DNA of 64,000 nt from Flavisphingomonas formosensis (GTDB taxonomy: Bacteria; Pseudomonadota; Alphaproteobacteria; Sphingomonadales; Sphingomonadaceae). Below are positions 36,203 to 44,940 of the stretch, piece after piece (position 1 is the stretch's first letter; every line of letters begins with the position of its first letter). The notes beneath the pieces were generated by a model. That model ran no database searches. It had not been told where the DNA came from and was given only the letters and a program-made list of their open reading frames with translations. The position numbers were made by a program, and so were the translations under genes. Location: assembly GCF_009755815.1 (NCBI RefSeq), contig NZ_WRPK01000001.1, positions 62,001 to 126,000 of the forward strand, given 5' to 3'.

Positions 36203-36868
36203 ATGTCCTCAGCCGAAGCCCTGCTCTCCGACGTCCGCGCCCGTATCGCCCGCTCCGCTGCCCTCGCGGGGCGCAAGGCCGACGCGGTGACGCTCATCGC
36301 CGTATCGAAGACCCATCCGGCCGAGGCGATCACGCCGCTGATCGCCGCCGGGCAGCGCGTCTTCGGCGAAAATCGCGTGCAGGAAGCCGAGGCGAAATGG
36401 CCGGCGCTTCGCGAGCAAACCCCGGACATCCGCCTCCACCTCGTCGGCCAACTCCAGTCGAACAAGGCCGATGCGGCCGTCGCGCTGTTCGACGCGATCC
36501 ACAGCGTCGACCGGCTCTCGCTGGTGACGGCGCTGACGAAGGCGATGGAGCGGATCGGCCGGCGGCCGGACTGCTTCGTACAGGTGAATATCGGCGAGGA
36601 GGAGCAGAAGGGCGGCTGCCCGATCGAGGCGCTGCCTGCCTTGCTGGCGGCCGCGCGCGCGGCGGAACTGCCCGTCGTGGGCCTGATGTGCGTGCCGCCG
36701 GCGGACACCGAGGCCGCGCCTTATTTCGCCTTGCTGGCCAAGCTCGCTCGCGACCACGGCCTCGCCGGGCTCAGCATGGGCATGTCGGGCGACTATGAGA
36801 CGGCGGTGATGCTGGGCGCCACCCATGTTCGCGTTGGCACGGCCCTGTTCGGAACGCGAGACGGCTGA
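36203..36868 (+). CDS. YggS-family PLP homeostasis protein
   Basis: Single-domain PLP-binding barrel (YggS/PLPBP) that buffers vitamin B6 and affects amino acid metabolism. 221 residues. PLP Lys36 in LIAVSKTHPAEAI; GENRVQEAEAKW, LHLVGQLQSNKADAAV, and C-terminal LSMGMSGDYETAVMLGATHVRVGTALFG are the family signatures. ATG 36203. The adjacent TenI-like gene (thiamine) is divergent, a common neighbourhood for cofactor genes. Confidence 0.95.
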   Translation: MSSAEALLSDVRARIARSAALAGRKADAVTLIAVSKTHPAEAITPLIAAGQRVFGENRVQEAEAKWPALREQTPDIRLHLVGQLQSNKADAAVALFDAIHSVDRLSLVTALTKAMERIGRRPDCFVQVNIGEEEQKGGCPIEALPALLAAARAAELPVVGLMCVPPADTEAAPYFALLAKLARDHGLAGLSMGMSGDYETAVMLGATHVRVGTALFGTRDG

Positions 36869-36930
36869 GTATCTGTCTGGAAGCTCAGGATTTCGGCAGT
36901 GCGAAATAGCGGCGAAGTTGCGTTTTGCCG

Positions 36931-37014
36931 CGTCGTGCCAGCGGACGCTGGCATCTCTCTCGACAGGCAGACGGTTGATTGTGGAGAGCGACCCGAGCTT
37001 CCGCCGGGGTGACG
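36931..37014. repeat. Dispersed ~85-bp double-hairpin repeat, copy 2
   Basis: First palindrome TGCCAGC/GCTGGCA (36936-36953, loop GGAC), second degenerate ACCC...GGGT with GAGCTTCCGCC centre (about 36990-37010). Flanked by CGTCGTGCC and GGGTGACG like the other copies. Occupies most of the 199-bp gap between convergent yggS and the L,D-transpeptidase gene. Confidence 0.75.
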
Positions 37015-37067
37015 AAGAGAAGATGCGCCATCCGCTTCGGTCGAGTGAGGGGCCCGTCGCCGAGCGC

Positions 37068-37568
37068 TCAGACGATTTCCAGCGTGTCTCCGGGAGAGAG
37101 ACGGACGACGAGATCGAGCAGGGCAGGCCTGTCGACGGCGACGCAGCCTTCGGTCGGCTGACGATCCCGCCAGCAATGCAGGAAAATGGCGCTGCCCATG
37201 CCGGGCTCCGGGGGAGCGTCATTGTGACCGAGCAGCACGACGACGTCATAGAGTCCGTCGTCCCGCCACAGCCGCTCCGCCGAGAAGCGGTGGGGATGGC
37301 GGACGGCGCGATTATAGGCGGGATCGCGGGGATCGTCGGACCAGCCGTCATCCGGGCCGATCCAGCGCCAGGGCAGGCGCAGGCCCGCAGGCAGCGCAAC
37401 GCGATCGGGACGCAGCAGCACGGTACGGATCGGCCATCGGCCGAGTGGGGTCATGCCATCGCCCTCGCGCTTGTCCGACGCCGGCAGCGCGCCGGAACGG
37501 CCGATCGCGCAGGGCAGGCTCTGCCCGAATGCATGGAGCGTGCGCACCGCGCTCTCGACGCGGATCAC
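37068..37568 (-). CDS. YkuD-type L,D-transpeptidase family protein
   Basis: Peptidoglycan-modifying L,D-transpeptidase domain, 166 residues. The active site is His131 and Cys142 in FLHCWRDRQPTEGCVAVDR, matching HX(n)S/TxGC with a Thr. KREGDGMTPLGRWPI is the substrate-entry strand of the YkuD fold. No clear signal peptide, as in the YkuD subfamily related to YbiS-short forms, so secretion is uncertain. GTG 37568 overlaps the ribA stop. Confidence 0.88.
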   Translation of the reverse strand: MIRVESAVRTLHAFGQSLPCAIGRSGALPASDKREGDGMTPLGRWPIRTVLLRPDRVALPAGLRLPWRWIGPDDGWSDDPRDPAYNRAVRHPHRFSAERLWRDDGLYDVVVLLGHNDAPPEPGMGSAIFLHCWRDRQPTEGCVAVDRPALLDLVVRLSPGDTLEIV

Positions 37569-38629
37569 AGCTGGTGCCCGGTACGGTCGCGCTTGGTTTC
37601 GAGATAGGCTCGGTTGTGCGGATTGGGCGGCATGGCATGGGCCACGCGCTCCGCGACCGCCACTCCCGCCGCCTCCAGCGCGGCGACCTTGGCGGGATTA
37701 TTGGTCAGCAACCGCACCCGTTCCTGGCCGAGCAGTGCGAGCATGCGCGCGGCGACGCGGAAATCGCGCGCATCGATCGCGAAGCCGAGGCGCAGATTGG
37801 CGTCGACCGTGTCGAAACCCTGATCCTGCAGCGCATAGGCGCGCAGCTTGTTGACCAGCCCGATGCCGCGGCCCTCCTGGCGCAGATAGAGCAGGATGCC
37901 CCAGCCATTCGCCCTGATCTCGGCCAGCGCCGCCTGAAGCTGCGGACCGCAATCGCATTTGAGCGATCCCAACACGTCGCCGGTAAGGCATTCGCTGTGC
38001 AGGCGCACCAGCGGCGGCCGCCCGTCGGGCGAACCTATGACGAGCGCGACATGCTCGGTGGCATCGACGGAGGACCGGAAAGCGACGATCTCGGCATCTT
38101 CTGCCGCCGCGACCGGCAGGCGCGCGCGCGAGGCGATCAGCAGGCCGCCGGGATCGGAATAGGCGTTCAGCTCTGCGAGCGTCACCGTCGCGGCCACGCC
38201 ATCATCGCCATCGACCAGGAAGAAGGCGGGAAGCAGCCCGGCAAGGCGCGCCAGTTCCAGTGCCGCCGCCGCTGCGTCGGCATGGCCGATGGCGGTGCTG
38301 CGGAAGGGGCCCTGCAACGGGCTCAGCAGATCCCGCGCCGGATCGGCGAGCGCGATGGCGCCGGCGAGATCCGTCCACGGCATGCGCGCGACGCGCACCG
38401 GCTGATCCGGGCAAGCGGCATCGCGCTGGTTGGCGAGCTTCAGCGTCGCCGCGCGCGCGCCGCTGATGAGCAGATCGGCGCTGCGATCCGGATCGAAATC
38501 GGCGAGCCGGCCTTCGTCCGCCGTCTCGATCGCGAGCACGCGAATCGCTCCGGCGGAGCCCCATACGGCAACAGGCCATCCGCGCTTCAGCGCGTCGATC
38601 GCGCGGGCTGCCTGGCGCGGATCGCTCAA
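37565..38629 (-). CDS. ribA: GTP cyclohydrolase II with degenerate RibB-like N-terminal domain
   Basis: First enzyme of riboflavin synthesis. 354 residues. The C-terminal GTP cyclohydrolase II domain (about 190-354) is intact: LVRLHSECLTGDVLGSLKCDCGPQLQ carries the zinc cysteines 214, 225 and 227, and YLRQEGRGIGLVNKLRAYALQD is the GTP-binding segment. The N-terminal 180 residues begin RAIDALKRGWPVAV and resemble a DHBP synthase fold, but the acidic DDEDRENEGD motif needed for RibB activity is missing. Start is TTG 38629, overlapping the xthA stop. Probably only GCHII-active; another ribB would be needed elsewhere. Confidence 0.9.
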   Translation of the reverse strand: MSDPRQAARAIDALKRGWPVAVWGSAGAIRVLAIETADEGRLADFDPDRSADLLISGARAATLKLANQRDAACPDQPVRVARMPWTDLAGAIALADPARDLLSPLQGPFRSTAIGHADAAAAALELARLAGLLPAFFLVDGDDGVAATVTLAELNAYSDPGGLLIASRARLPVAAAEDAEIVAFRSSVDATEHVALVIGSPDGRPPLVRLHSECLTGDVLGSLKCDCGPQLQAALAEIRANGWGILLYLRQEGRGIGLVNKLRAYALQDQGFDTVDANLRLGFAIDARDFRVAARMLALLGQERVRLLTNNPAKVAALEAAGVAVAERVAHAMPPNPHNRAYLETKRDRTGHQL

Positions 38630-39423
38630 AGGGTGAACTCGGTTACGAGCGGTACATGATCGGAGGGGCGCAGCCAGCCGCGGCAGGGCTCATGCACCTT
38701 GTGCGAGATGGCGTTGCGCGCGATCTCGGGGCTGGCCCACATATGATCCAGCCGACGGCCGCGATCGGAGGCGGCCCAGTCGGCGGCGCGATAGCTCCAC
38801 CAGGTGTATAGCCGCTCCGGCGCAGGGATGAATCTGCGGCCGAGATCCACCCAATCGTGGCTGGCCTGGAGCCGGCCGAGGGTTTCGACCTCGATCGGGG
38901 TGTGGCTGACGACGTCGAGCAGCTGCTTATGGCTCCACACGTCGCATTCGAGCGGCGCGATATTGAAGTCGCCGACCAGCAAGGTCGGCTGCTTCAGAGT
39001 CTCCGACCAGCGCGTCATGCGATCGAGAAAGGCGAGCTTCTGGCCGAATTTGGGATTGAGTGCGGGGTCCGGGATGTCGCCGCCGGCGGGGATATAGACA
39101 TTTTCGAGCCGGAAGCCGCAGTCGAGCATGGCGCCGATGTGGCGTGCCTCGCCATTGTCCTGCCAGTCATGGCTGTGATCCTCGTGGATCGGCAGCTTGC
39201 TGAGGATGGCCACGCCATGATGCATGCGCTGGCCGTTGACGATACGGTGGGTGTAGCCGAGCCGGTCGAACATGTCGGCCGGGAAGGATTCGTTCACCAC
39301 CTTCGTTTCCTGCAGGCATAATATGTCCGGCGCTTCCTCGCGCAGGAAACGTTCGACGATGTCGATCCGGGCGCGGACGGAATTGATGTTCCAGCTGGCG
39401 ATCTTGAGCGTGCTGTTGGCCAT
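38626..39423 (-). CDS. xthA: Exodeoxyribonuclease III
   Basis: AP endonuclease / 3'-5' exonuclease in base excision repair. 265 residues. KIASWNINSVRARIDIVERF, ILCLQETKV (catalytic Glu), LVGDFNIAPLECDVW (GDFN), RRLDHMWASPEI and SDHVPLV (terminal catalytic His) complete the EEP nuclease set. ATG 39423. Coupled to ribA by a 4-bp overlap. Confidence 0.96.
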   Translation of the reverse strand: MANSTLKIASWNINSVRARIDIVERFLREEAPDILCLQETKVVNESFPADMFDRLGYTHRIVNGQRMHHGVAILSKLPIHEDHSHDWQDNGEARHIGAMLDCGFRLENVYIPAGGDIPDPALNPKFGQKLAFLDRMTRWSETLKQPTLLVGDFNIAPLECDVWSHKQLLDVVSHTPIEVETLGRLQASHDWVDLGRRFIPAPERLYTWWSYRAADWAASDRGRRLDHMWASPEIARNAISHKVHEPCRGWLRPSDHVPLVTEFTL

Positions 39424-39514
39424 GGCGGGCGATGTAGCGATGCGCTGGGCCGATTGCCAGCATGGCGGACGCTCCCGGAAGCCCGGTTAACGGTGAAAAG
39501 AGCGGATATGGAAA

Positions 39515-39662
39515 GGCCCCCGTTCCGGGGGCATGGAACGGGGGCCAACCTGGCGTTCGTCACGCAGGCGGGACGCGGAACCCGGTTCGGGCAACAGGGG
39601 GAAATCCCGAAGGGGGCCTATCCGCGACCGCAGGTGAGGATATAGTCCCCCCAACCTGTCGC
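39515..39662 (-). ncRNA. Candidate structured small RNA between lolA and xthA (6S-like rod, unproven)
   Basis: The 253-bp gap between lolA and xthA has no ORF worth calling but is highly foldable on the minus strand. An inner hairpin pairs TTCGGG with CCCGAA, extended by CCC/GGG. Outside it GCGG-T-CGCGGA pairs with TCCGCG-TC-CCGC, then CAC/GTG, then an open bubble that contains a GCCA-GGT-TGGC mini-hairpin, then GGGGG/CCCCC. It ends in a perfect 12-bp stem GGCCCCCGTTCC/GGAACGGGGGCC (39515-39546) followed by TTTCC. The stem-bubble-stem layout recalls 6S RNA, but identity is not shown. It could also be a long lolA 3' terminator. Confidence 0.35.
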
Positions 39663-39676
39663 TCGGATGAATAAGC

Positions 39677-40300
39677 TCAACGATTGGGCGGCCGTTGGGG
39701 GCGCGGGTCTTTCCAACGGAACGTTTCGTCGGAAACCGGGGCGTTGAAACGCTGATTCGAAAGCGCGAGCGTCGTGCGGTTGTTTTGCGCGTCGAGCACC
39801 GACCAGCCCTGCAGCATGAGCCCGCCTGGCGCCGAAGGATTGCGCGCGAAGGCGAGCGTGATGGTGCCATATTCGGGATGCTTGGGATCGCGCGCCTGGA
39901 CGAGCAGGCGACGGTCGCCGCCGTCGGACGGCAGCACGCGGGCGAAGCGCGACATGTCCTTCTGCGGATGCAGCAGCACGTCGAGCGGGGAATTGCCGAT
40001 CGGCCAGCGCGAGACCTGGCCGACCTTATAGTCGATCATGGTCAGCGCCTTGCCGTCGCCGACGATCAGCCGCGGTACGCCCTGCTCATATTGGAAGCGG
40101 ATCTTGCCGGGGCGCTTGAGCGTCAACTTGCCGCCGATGCTGGTGCCCATCCGGTCGGTCTGCACGAAATCGGCGGTCATGGTGTCGACCGAAAGCAGAT
40201 GCTGCGACACCTGTGCCAGCGTGTTTTCCGCGGCCATGGCGGTCGCCGGGGCCATTACCGCGGCCAGCGGAATCAGGGCGAAGGAAGCGAAACGGGGCAT
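39677..40300 (-). CDS. lolA: Outer-membrane lipoprotein carrier protein LolA
   Basis: Periplasmic shuttle carrying lipoproteins from LolCDE to the outer membrane. 207 residues. Signal peptide about 1-22 (ending TAMA-A). LSVDTMTADFVQTDRMGTSIGGKLTLKRPGKIRFQYEQGVPRLIVGDGKALTMIDYKVGQ is typical in pattern of LolA sheets, quoted here only by its key pieces DFVQTD, RPGKIRFQY and DGKALTMID. ATG 40300 with GGAG upstream. It follows ftsK by 77 bp on the same strand. Confidence 0.93.
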   Translation of the reverse strand: MPRFASFALIPLAAVMAPATAMAAENTLAQVSQHLLSVDTMTADFVQTDRMGTSIGGKLTLKRPGKIRFQYEQGVPRLIVGDGKALTMIDYKVGQVSRWPIGNSPLDVLLHPQKDMSRFARVLPSDGGDRRLLVQARDPKHPEYGTITLAFARNPSAPGGLMLQGWSVLDAQNNRTTLALSNQRFNAPVSDETFRWKDPRPQRPPNR

Positions 40301-40377
40301 TCTGATCTCCAGGTGGACGCGCCGGTCTCTGCCGCGTCCGCCTTGAACAGCTTCTGAATTGGCCGGTTCCGGGCCGA

Positions 40378-42777
40378 TCAGAGTTCGTTGCCGTGCTCGT
40401 CGCGCAGGATCTCGCGGCGGCCGACATGATCCGGGGCGCTGACGATGCTGTCCTTCTCCATCCGCTCGATCAGCCGCGCGGCGCTGTTATAGCCGATACG
40501 CAACTGCCGCTGCAGCCAGCTGGTCGAGGCCTTGCGGTTCTCGATGACGAGCTGGACGGCGCGGCGATAGAGTTGGGTCTCCGGATCGTCGTCGCCCGAC
40601 GGCGCGCCCTCCAGCGTCCAGCCGCCATCCTCCGGCTCCTCGGTGACGGCGCTGATATAGTCGGGCGTGCCCTGGGCGCGCCAATGGTCGGCGACGGCAC
40701 GGACCTCCTCGTCGGACACGAACGGCCCGTGCACGCGCGCGATCTGCTTGCCGCCGGGCATGTAGAGCATGTCGCCCTTGCCCAGCAGCTGCTCGGCGCC
40801 CTGCTCGCCGAGGATGGTGCGCGAATCGATCTTGCTGGTCACCTGGAAGCTGATGCGCGTCGGCAGGTTGGCCTTGATCACGCCGGTGATGACGTCGACC
40901 GACGGGCGCTGCGTGGCCATGATCAGGTGGATGCCGGCGGCGCGCGCCTTCTGGGCGAGGCGCTGGATGAGGAATTCCACCTCCTTGCCCGCCGTCATCA
41001 TCAGGTCGGCAAGCTCGTCGACCACGATCACGATCTGCGGCAGCGGATCATAATCGTGCTTTTCCTCCTCGTAGATCGGGCGGCCGGTTTCCGCGTCGTA
41101 GCCGGTCTGCACGCGCCGGCCGAGCGCCTGGCCCTTGGCCTTGGCGGCGCGGACCTTCTCGTTGAAGCTGGCGAGGCCGCGCACCCCGATCGAGGCCATC
41201 ATGCGATAGCGCTCCTCCATCTGCTCCACCGCCCATTTGAGCGCGCGGATCGCCTTGGTCGGCTCGGTAACGACTGGCGAGAGCAGGTGGGGGATGTCGT
41301 CGTAGATGCTGAGCTCCAGCATCTTGGGATCGATCATGATCATGCGGCACTGGTCCGGCGTCAGCCGGTAGAGCAGCGAGAGGATCATGCAGTTGAGGCC
41401 CACCGACTTGCCCGAGCCGGTGGTGCCGGCGACGAGCAGATGCGGCATCGGCGCAAGGTCCGCGATCACCGGATCGCCGGCGATGTTCTTGCCGAGGATC
41501 AGCGAGAGGTGCGTCGGATCCTGGTCCTCGAAATTGTGGCTGGCGACCAGCTCGGCCAGCGCCACCGCCTCGCGCTTCTGGTTGGGCAGCTCGATGCCGA
41601 TCACGGTGCGGCCCGGAATCGTGGCGACGCGCGCCGACAGGGCGGACATGTTGCGCGCGATGTCGTCGGCCAGCGCAATCACCCGGCTCGCCTTGATGCC
41701 CGAGGCGGGCTCGAGTTCGTACATCGTCACGACCGGGCCGGGGCGGACCTCGGTGATGCGGCCCTTGACGTGGAAATCGTCGAGCACGGATTCGAGCAGG
41801 CGGGCGTTGCGCTCCAGCCCGGCGCGGTCGATCGCCTGGCCCGAGTTGGCCGGCGGCGGCTTGAGCAGATCGAGCGAGGGCAGCGCATAATTGTCGGGAA
41901 GCGCGAGCTCGGGCTGGCGCTCGCGCTGCGCGCGCTTCGGCGATGTCGAAGGCTGGGCGGGTGTGGAGATGACCGGCGGCTTGCGCGGCTCCTGTTCCTC
42001 GGCCGGCGCCACCGTCGCGCGGGGCGGCCTTGCCCTGGGTTCGCGGGCGGCCGGCTCGTCGCCTTCCTCGTCCTCCTCCTCGTCCGGCCGATCCTGCACG
42101 CCCGGCCAGGTCTTCAGCCGCGGCAGGCGGCGGCGCAGCAGCCAGCCCCGCTCGCCCGCATCGAGGCCCCAGCCCCATAAGGTCACGACGAAACCGGTCA
42201 GCGTCATCAGCAGCATGATCAGGATGCGGATCTTGGCGGCGATGGCCGGATTGCCGACCAGCGCCAGGCTCCAGTCGATCAAATGGGCGCCAGCAAGCCC
42301 GAAGGCGCCACCCCAGCCCGCTGGCAGGCCGATCACCGAGCCGCCGCGGAACAGGGTGAGGCCGGTGCCCAGGAAGAGAAGCCCGATCGCCACCACGAGC
42401 ATCGAGCGCTTCCAGCGTCCGACCGGGACGCCGCGCCACAGCCGCGTTCCGGAAACGAGCAGGATCGGCAGCAGCAGCGCCGTGGGTGGGCCGAACAGGT
42501 TCAGCAGCAGGTCCGCTGCCCAGGCGCCGGGCGTCCCGATCCAGTTGCGTGCCGGCCCCCCGGCGGCCGTGTTCAGCGATGGATCGCTGGTGTGATAGCT
42601 GGCGAGCGCCAGGCCGATCAGCACGGTGAGGATCACCAGTCCCACCCCGCCGACCAGCGCGCCGCTGCGCACCGCCCCGCGCTTGACCGTATCCTGCCAG
42701 GCCGGCCCCTTGGCCGTCATCGCCCCGCTTGCCATCGTCTTCCCCGGCTGCTGCCCCGTGCCGAACCGATCGTGCAC
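40378..42777 (-). CDS. ftsK: DNA translocase FtsK
   Basis: Septum-anchored motor that clears chromosome termini and activates XerCD. 799 residues from GTG 42777 (ATG 42720 is an alternative). Four N-terminal membrane helices (about residues 40-190), a short Pro/Glu/Arg-rich linker (about 220-290), then the motor: Walker A VAGTTGSGKSVGLNCM, Walker B IVIVVDELADLMM, and ATQRPSVDVITGVIKANLPTRISF. The C-terminal gamma winged-helix domain (STSWLQRQLRIGYNSAARLIERME) reads KOPS. Complete. Confidence 0.96.
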   Translation of the reverse strand: MHDRFGTGQQPGKTMASGAMTAKGPAWQDTVKRGAVRSGALVGGVGLVILTVLIGLALASYHTSDPSLNTAAGGPARNWIGTPGAWAADLLLNLFGPPTALLLPILLVSGTRLWRGVPVGRWKRSMLVVAIGLLFLGTGLTLFRGGSVIGLPAGWGGAFGLAGAHLIDWSLALVGNPAIAAKIRILIMLLMTLTGFVVTLWGWGLDAGERGWLLRRRLPRLKTWPGVQDRPDEEEDEEGDEPAAREPRARPPRATVAPAEEQEPRKPPVISTPAQPSTSPKRAQRERQPELALPDNYALPSLDLLKPPPANSGQAIDRAGLERNARLLESVLDDFHVKGRITEVRPGPVVTMYELEPASGIKASRVIALADDIARNMSALSARVATIPGRTVIGIELPNQKREAVALAELVASHNFEDQDPTHLSLILGKNIAGDPVIADLAPMPHLLVAGTTGSGKSVGLNCMILSLLYRLTPDQCRMIMIDPKMLELSIYDDIPHLLSPVVTEPTKAIRALKWAVEQMEERYRMMASIGVRGLASFNEKVRAAKAKGQALGRRVQTGYDAETGRPIYEEEKHDYDPLPQIVIVVDELADLMMTAGKEVEFLIQRLAQKARAAGIHLIMATQRPSVDVITGVIKANLPTRISFQVTSKIDSRTILGEQGAEQLLGKGDMLYMPGGKQIARVHGPFVSDEEVRAVADHWRAQGTPDYISAVTEEPEDGGWTLEGAPSGDDDPETQLYRRAVQLVIENRKASTSWLQRQLRIGYNSAARLIERMEKDSIVSAPDHVGRREILRDEHGNEL

Positions 42778-42949
42778 GAAATGTTCCCTCTGCGAGCATG
42801 CGCAACGGCGGACTCTGCGTCAAGCGGAGCGGCCGCCCAAGACCGGGCAGCCGCCGCAAACACCGCGCTGGCGGGCGCTTTTCGCGTCGCGGCGCCGGCA
42901 GGTCGCAAAGCGCTTTCCCGATCGACGATGAGGCTCTAGACACGCCGCC

Positions 42950-44170
42950 ATGGAGCGCGCGGACGTCATCATCCTCGGCGGCGGGCTAGTCGGCCTCACC
43001 CTCGCCATTGCCCTCGACCAATATGGTCTCAGCAGCATCGTGATCGATCCGGCGGACCCCTCGGCGACGCTTGCCAGGGGTTTCGACGGACGCGCATCGG
43101 CGGTGTCGATCACCTCGTGGCGCATGCTCGAGACGATCGGCGTCGGCGCGCATCTGGAAGGCAAGGGCTGCCCGATCGGATCGATCCGGGTCAATGAAGG
43201 GCTCGCCCCCGGCGGTCTCAGCTTCGAGCCGGATGCGGACGAAGGGCCGCTCGGCATCATGTTCGAGAACCGGCAGCTGCGCGAGGCGCTGCGCCAGAGC
43301 GTGCTGGCGGCGCCGAACGTCACGCTGATGATGCCGGCCAGGCCGGCGCACAGCGAACGGACCGCTGGCGGGGTGGAGGTGCGGCTGCAGGACGGGCGTA
43401 CCGTGTCGGGTGCGCTGCTGATCGGCGCGGAAGGCCGCCAGTCGCCCACGCGGGACGCAGCGGGCATCCGGCTCGCGCGCTGGAGCTATGATCACACGGC
43501 GATGATCTCCACCGTCAACCATGCCCATCCGCATGGCAACATCGCCTATGAGATCTTCTATCCGGCGGGGCCGTTCGCGATCCTGCCGCTGCTGCCCGCC
43601 GAGGACGGGCTGAACCGGTCCGCGATCGTGTGGACGGTGAAGGGCAGCGAGGCGCCGGCGATGCTCGGCCTGCCCGAACGCGCCTATGCCGCCGAGATCG
43701 AGAAGCGGATGGGCGGCTTTCTGGGCCAGGTGACGCTCTGCTCGCCGCGCTCCAGCTATCCGCTGGGTTTCCACCATGCGGCCAAGATCACCGCGGAGCG
43801 ACTGGCGCTGGTCGGCGATGCCGCGCACGGCATCCATCCGATCGCCGGGCAAGGCCTCAACCTCGGCTTCCGCGATGCGGCGGCGCTGGTCGAGGTGCTG
43901 GTCGAGGGCGCGCGGATCGGGCTGGACGCGGGCGATGCCCAGCTTCTCGCCCGTTATGAGCGCTGGCGCAGCCTCGACACGATGATGGTCGCGGCCTCCA
44001 CCGACGGGCTCACCCGCCTGTTCGGCATTCCCGGCCGCACCGCATCGCTGGTTCGCCGCATCGGCCTGGGCGCGGTGGCGCGCATCGCTCCGCTGAAGCA
44101 ACGTTTCATGGACGAGGCGCGCGGCCAGTCCGGCGAATTGCCGCGCCTGTTACGGGGTGTCGCGGTATAG
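42950..44170 (+). CDS. UbiH/UbiF/COQ6-family FAD-dependent ubiquinone hydroxylase
   Basis: Flavin monooxygenase that hydroxylates the ubiquinone precursor ring. 406 residues. FAD motif VIILGGGLVGLTLAIALDQYG at the N-terminus, GFDGRASAVSITSWRMLE, and the C-terminal LALVGDAAHGIHPIAGQGLNLGFRDAAAL (GD and DG motifs) are diagnostic of the UbiH/VisC/COQ6 group. Which ring position it attacks cannot be told from sequence. It diverges from ftsK and precedes gpx by 28 bp. Confidence 0.92.
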   Translation: MERADVIILGGGLVGLTLAIALDQYGLSSIVIDPADPSATLARGFDGRASAVSITSWRMLETIGVGAHLEGKGCPIGSIRVNEGLAPGGLSFEPDADEGPLGIMFENRQLREALRQSVLAAPNVTLMMPARPAHSERTAGGVEVRLQDGRTVSGALLIGAEGRQSPTRDAAGIRLARWSYDHTAMISTVNHAHPHGNIAYEIFYPAGPFAILPLLPAEDGLNRSAIVWTVKGSEAPAMLGLPERAYAAEIEKRMGGFLGQVTLCSPRSSYPLGFHHAAKITAERLALVGDAAHGIHPIAGQGLNLGFRDAAALVEVLVEGARIGLDAGDAQLLARYERWRSLDTMMVAASTDGLTRLFGIPGRTASLVRRIGLGAVARIAPLKQRFMDEARGQSGELPRLLRGVAV

Positions 44171-44198
44171 TCTCCGGCGAATCAAGGAAGGAGCCGAA

Positions 44199-44756
44199 AT
44201 GACCGCCATTCAGGATATTCCGCTGAAGACGATCAAGGGTGAGGAGGCATCGCTCGCCGACTATAAGGGCGAAGTGCTGCTGATCGTGAACGTCGCCTCC
44301 AAATGCGGCCTGACCCCGCAATATGAGGGGCTGGAAGCGCTCTATAAGAAATATCGCGACCAGGGCTTCGAGGTGCTCGGCTTCCCGGCGAACGACTTCG
44401 CGGGGCAGGAACCCGGCACCAACGACGAGATCCAGAGCTTCTGCACCACCAATTTCGGCGTCGAATTCCCGATGTTCGAGAAGATCCCGGTGGCGGGCGA
44501 AGGCAAGCATCCGCTCTATGCCGCGCTCACCGAGGCGCAGCCCAAGGCGGAGCCGAATGGCGGCGCCGATTTTCGTGCCCGGCTGACCGGTTACGGCATG
44601 ACGCCGAATCCGGAGCCGGAGGTACTCTGGAACTTCGAGAAGTTCCTCGTCGGCCGGGATGGCGAGGTCGTGGCGCGCTTCACGCCGGACACCGCGCCGG
44701 ATGCGGACATCGTCGTCGAGGCGATCGAACGCGAGCTGGAAAGCGCGAAGGTCTGA
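44199..44756 (+). CDS. Glutathione peroxidase (thioredoxin-type, BtuE-like)
   Basis: Peroxide-reducing Gpx-family protein. 185 residues from ATG 44199 with an AAGGAAGGAG ribosome-binding site. Peroxidatic Cys36 in LIVNVASKCGLTPQYEGLEAL, then GFPANDFAGQEPGTNDEI (Gln) and WNFEKFLVGRDGEVVARF (Trp and Asn) complete the catalytic tetrad. Cys replaces selenocysteine. No signal peptide. A second Cys at FCTTNFGV suggests a thioredoxin-dependent mechanism. Confidence 0.94.
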   Translation: MTAIQDIPLKTIKGEEASLADYKGEVLLIVNVASKCGLTPQYEGLEALYKKYRDQGFEVLGFPANDFAGQEPGTNDEIQSFCTTNFGVEFPMFEKIPVAGEGKHPLYAALTEAQPKAEPNGGADFRARLTGYGMTPNPEPEVLWNFEKFLVGRDGEVVARFTPDTAPDADIVVEAIERELESAKV

Positions 44757-44760
44757 CCTG

Positions 44761-44940
44761 TCAGGCCTGTTCGGCGAGCGGGCGTGCCGCCTCCACCAGG
44801 AGCACCGGCACCCCCTCCCGAATCGGATAGGCCAGCCGCGCCGCGTCCGAGATCAGTTCGTTCCGCTCCGCATCGAGGCGCAGCGGGGTCCTGCTGATCG
44901 GGCAAACCAGCAATGCAAGATAGTCCGGGTCGACGCTCAT
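44761..44940 (-). CDS. Trm112 family short protein
   Basis: 59 residues, too short for many gene finders: starts [20 protein letters not shown] and ends ARPLAEQA. It matches the Trm112/YcaR family ([40 protein letters not shown]-like C-terminal part), partners that stabilise methyltransferases in other organisms. Only one of the zinc cysteines (Cys13) is present. ATG 44940 overlaps the LON-domain gene stop (ATGA), strong support that it is a real coupled gene. Confidence 0.88.
   Translation of the reverse strand: [59 protein letters not shown]

Noticed and set aside
40393-42180. Long plus-strand ORF opposite ftsK
   Set aside because: No recognisable domain, Arg/Asp/Ala-rich composition of a shadow frame; FtsK motifs are complete on the minus strand.
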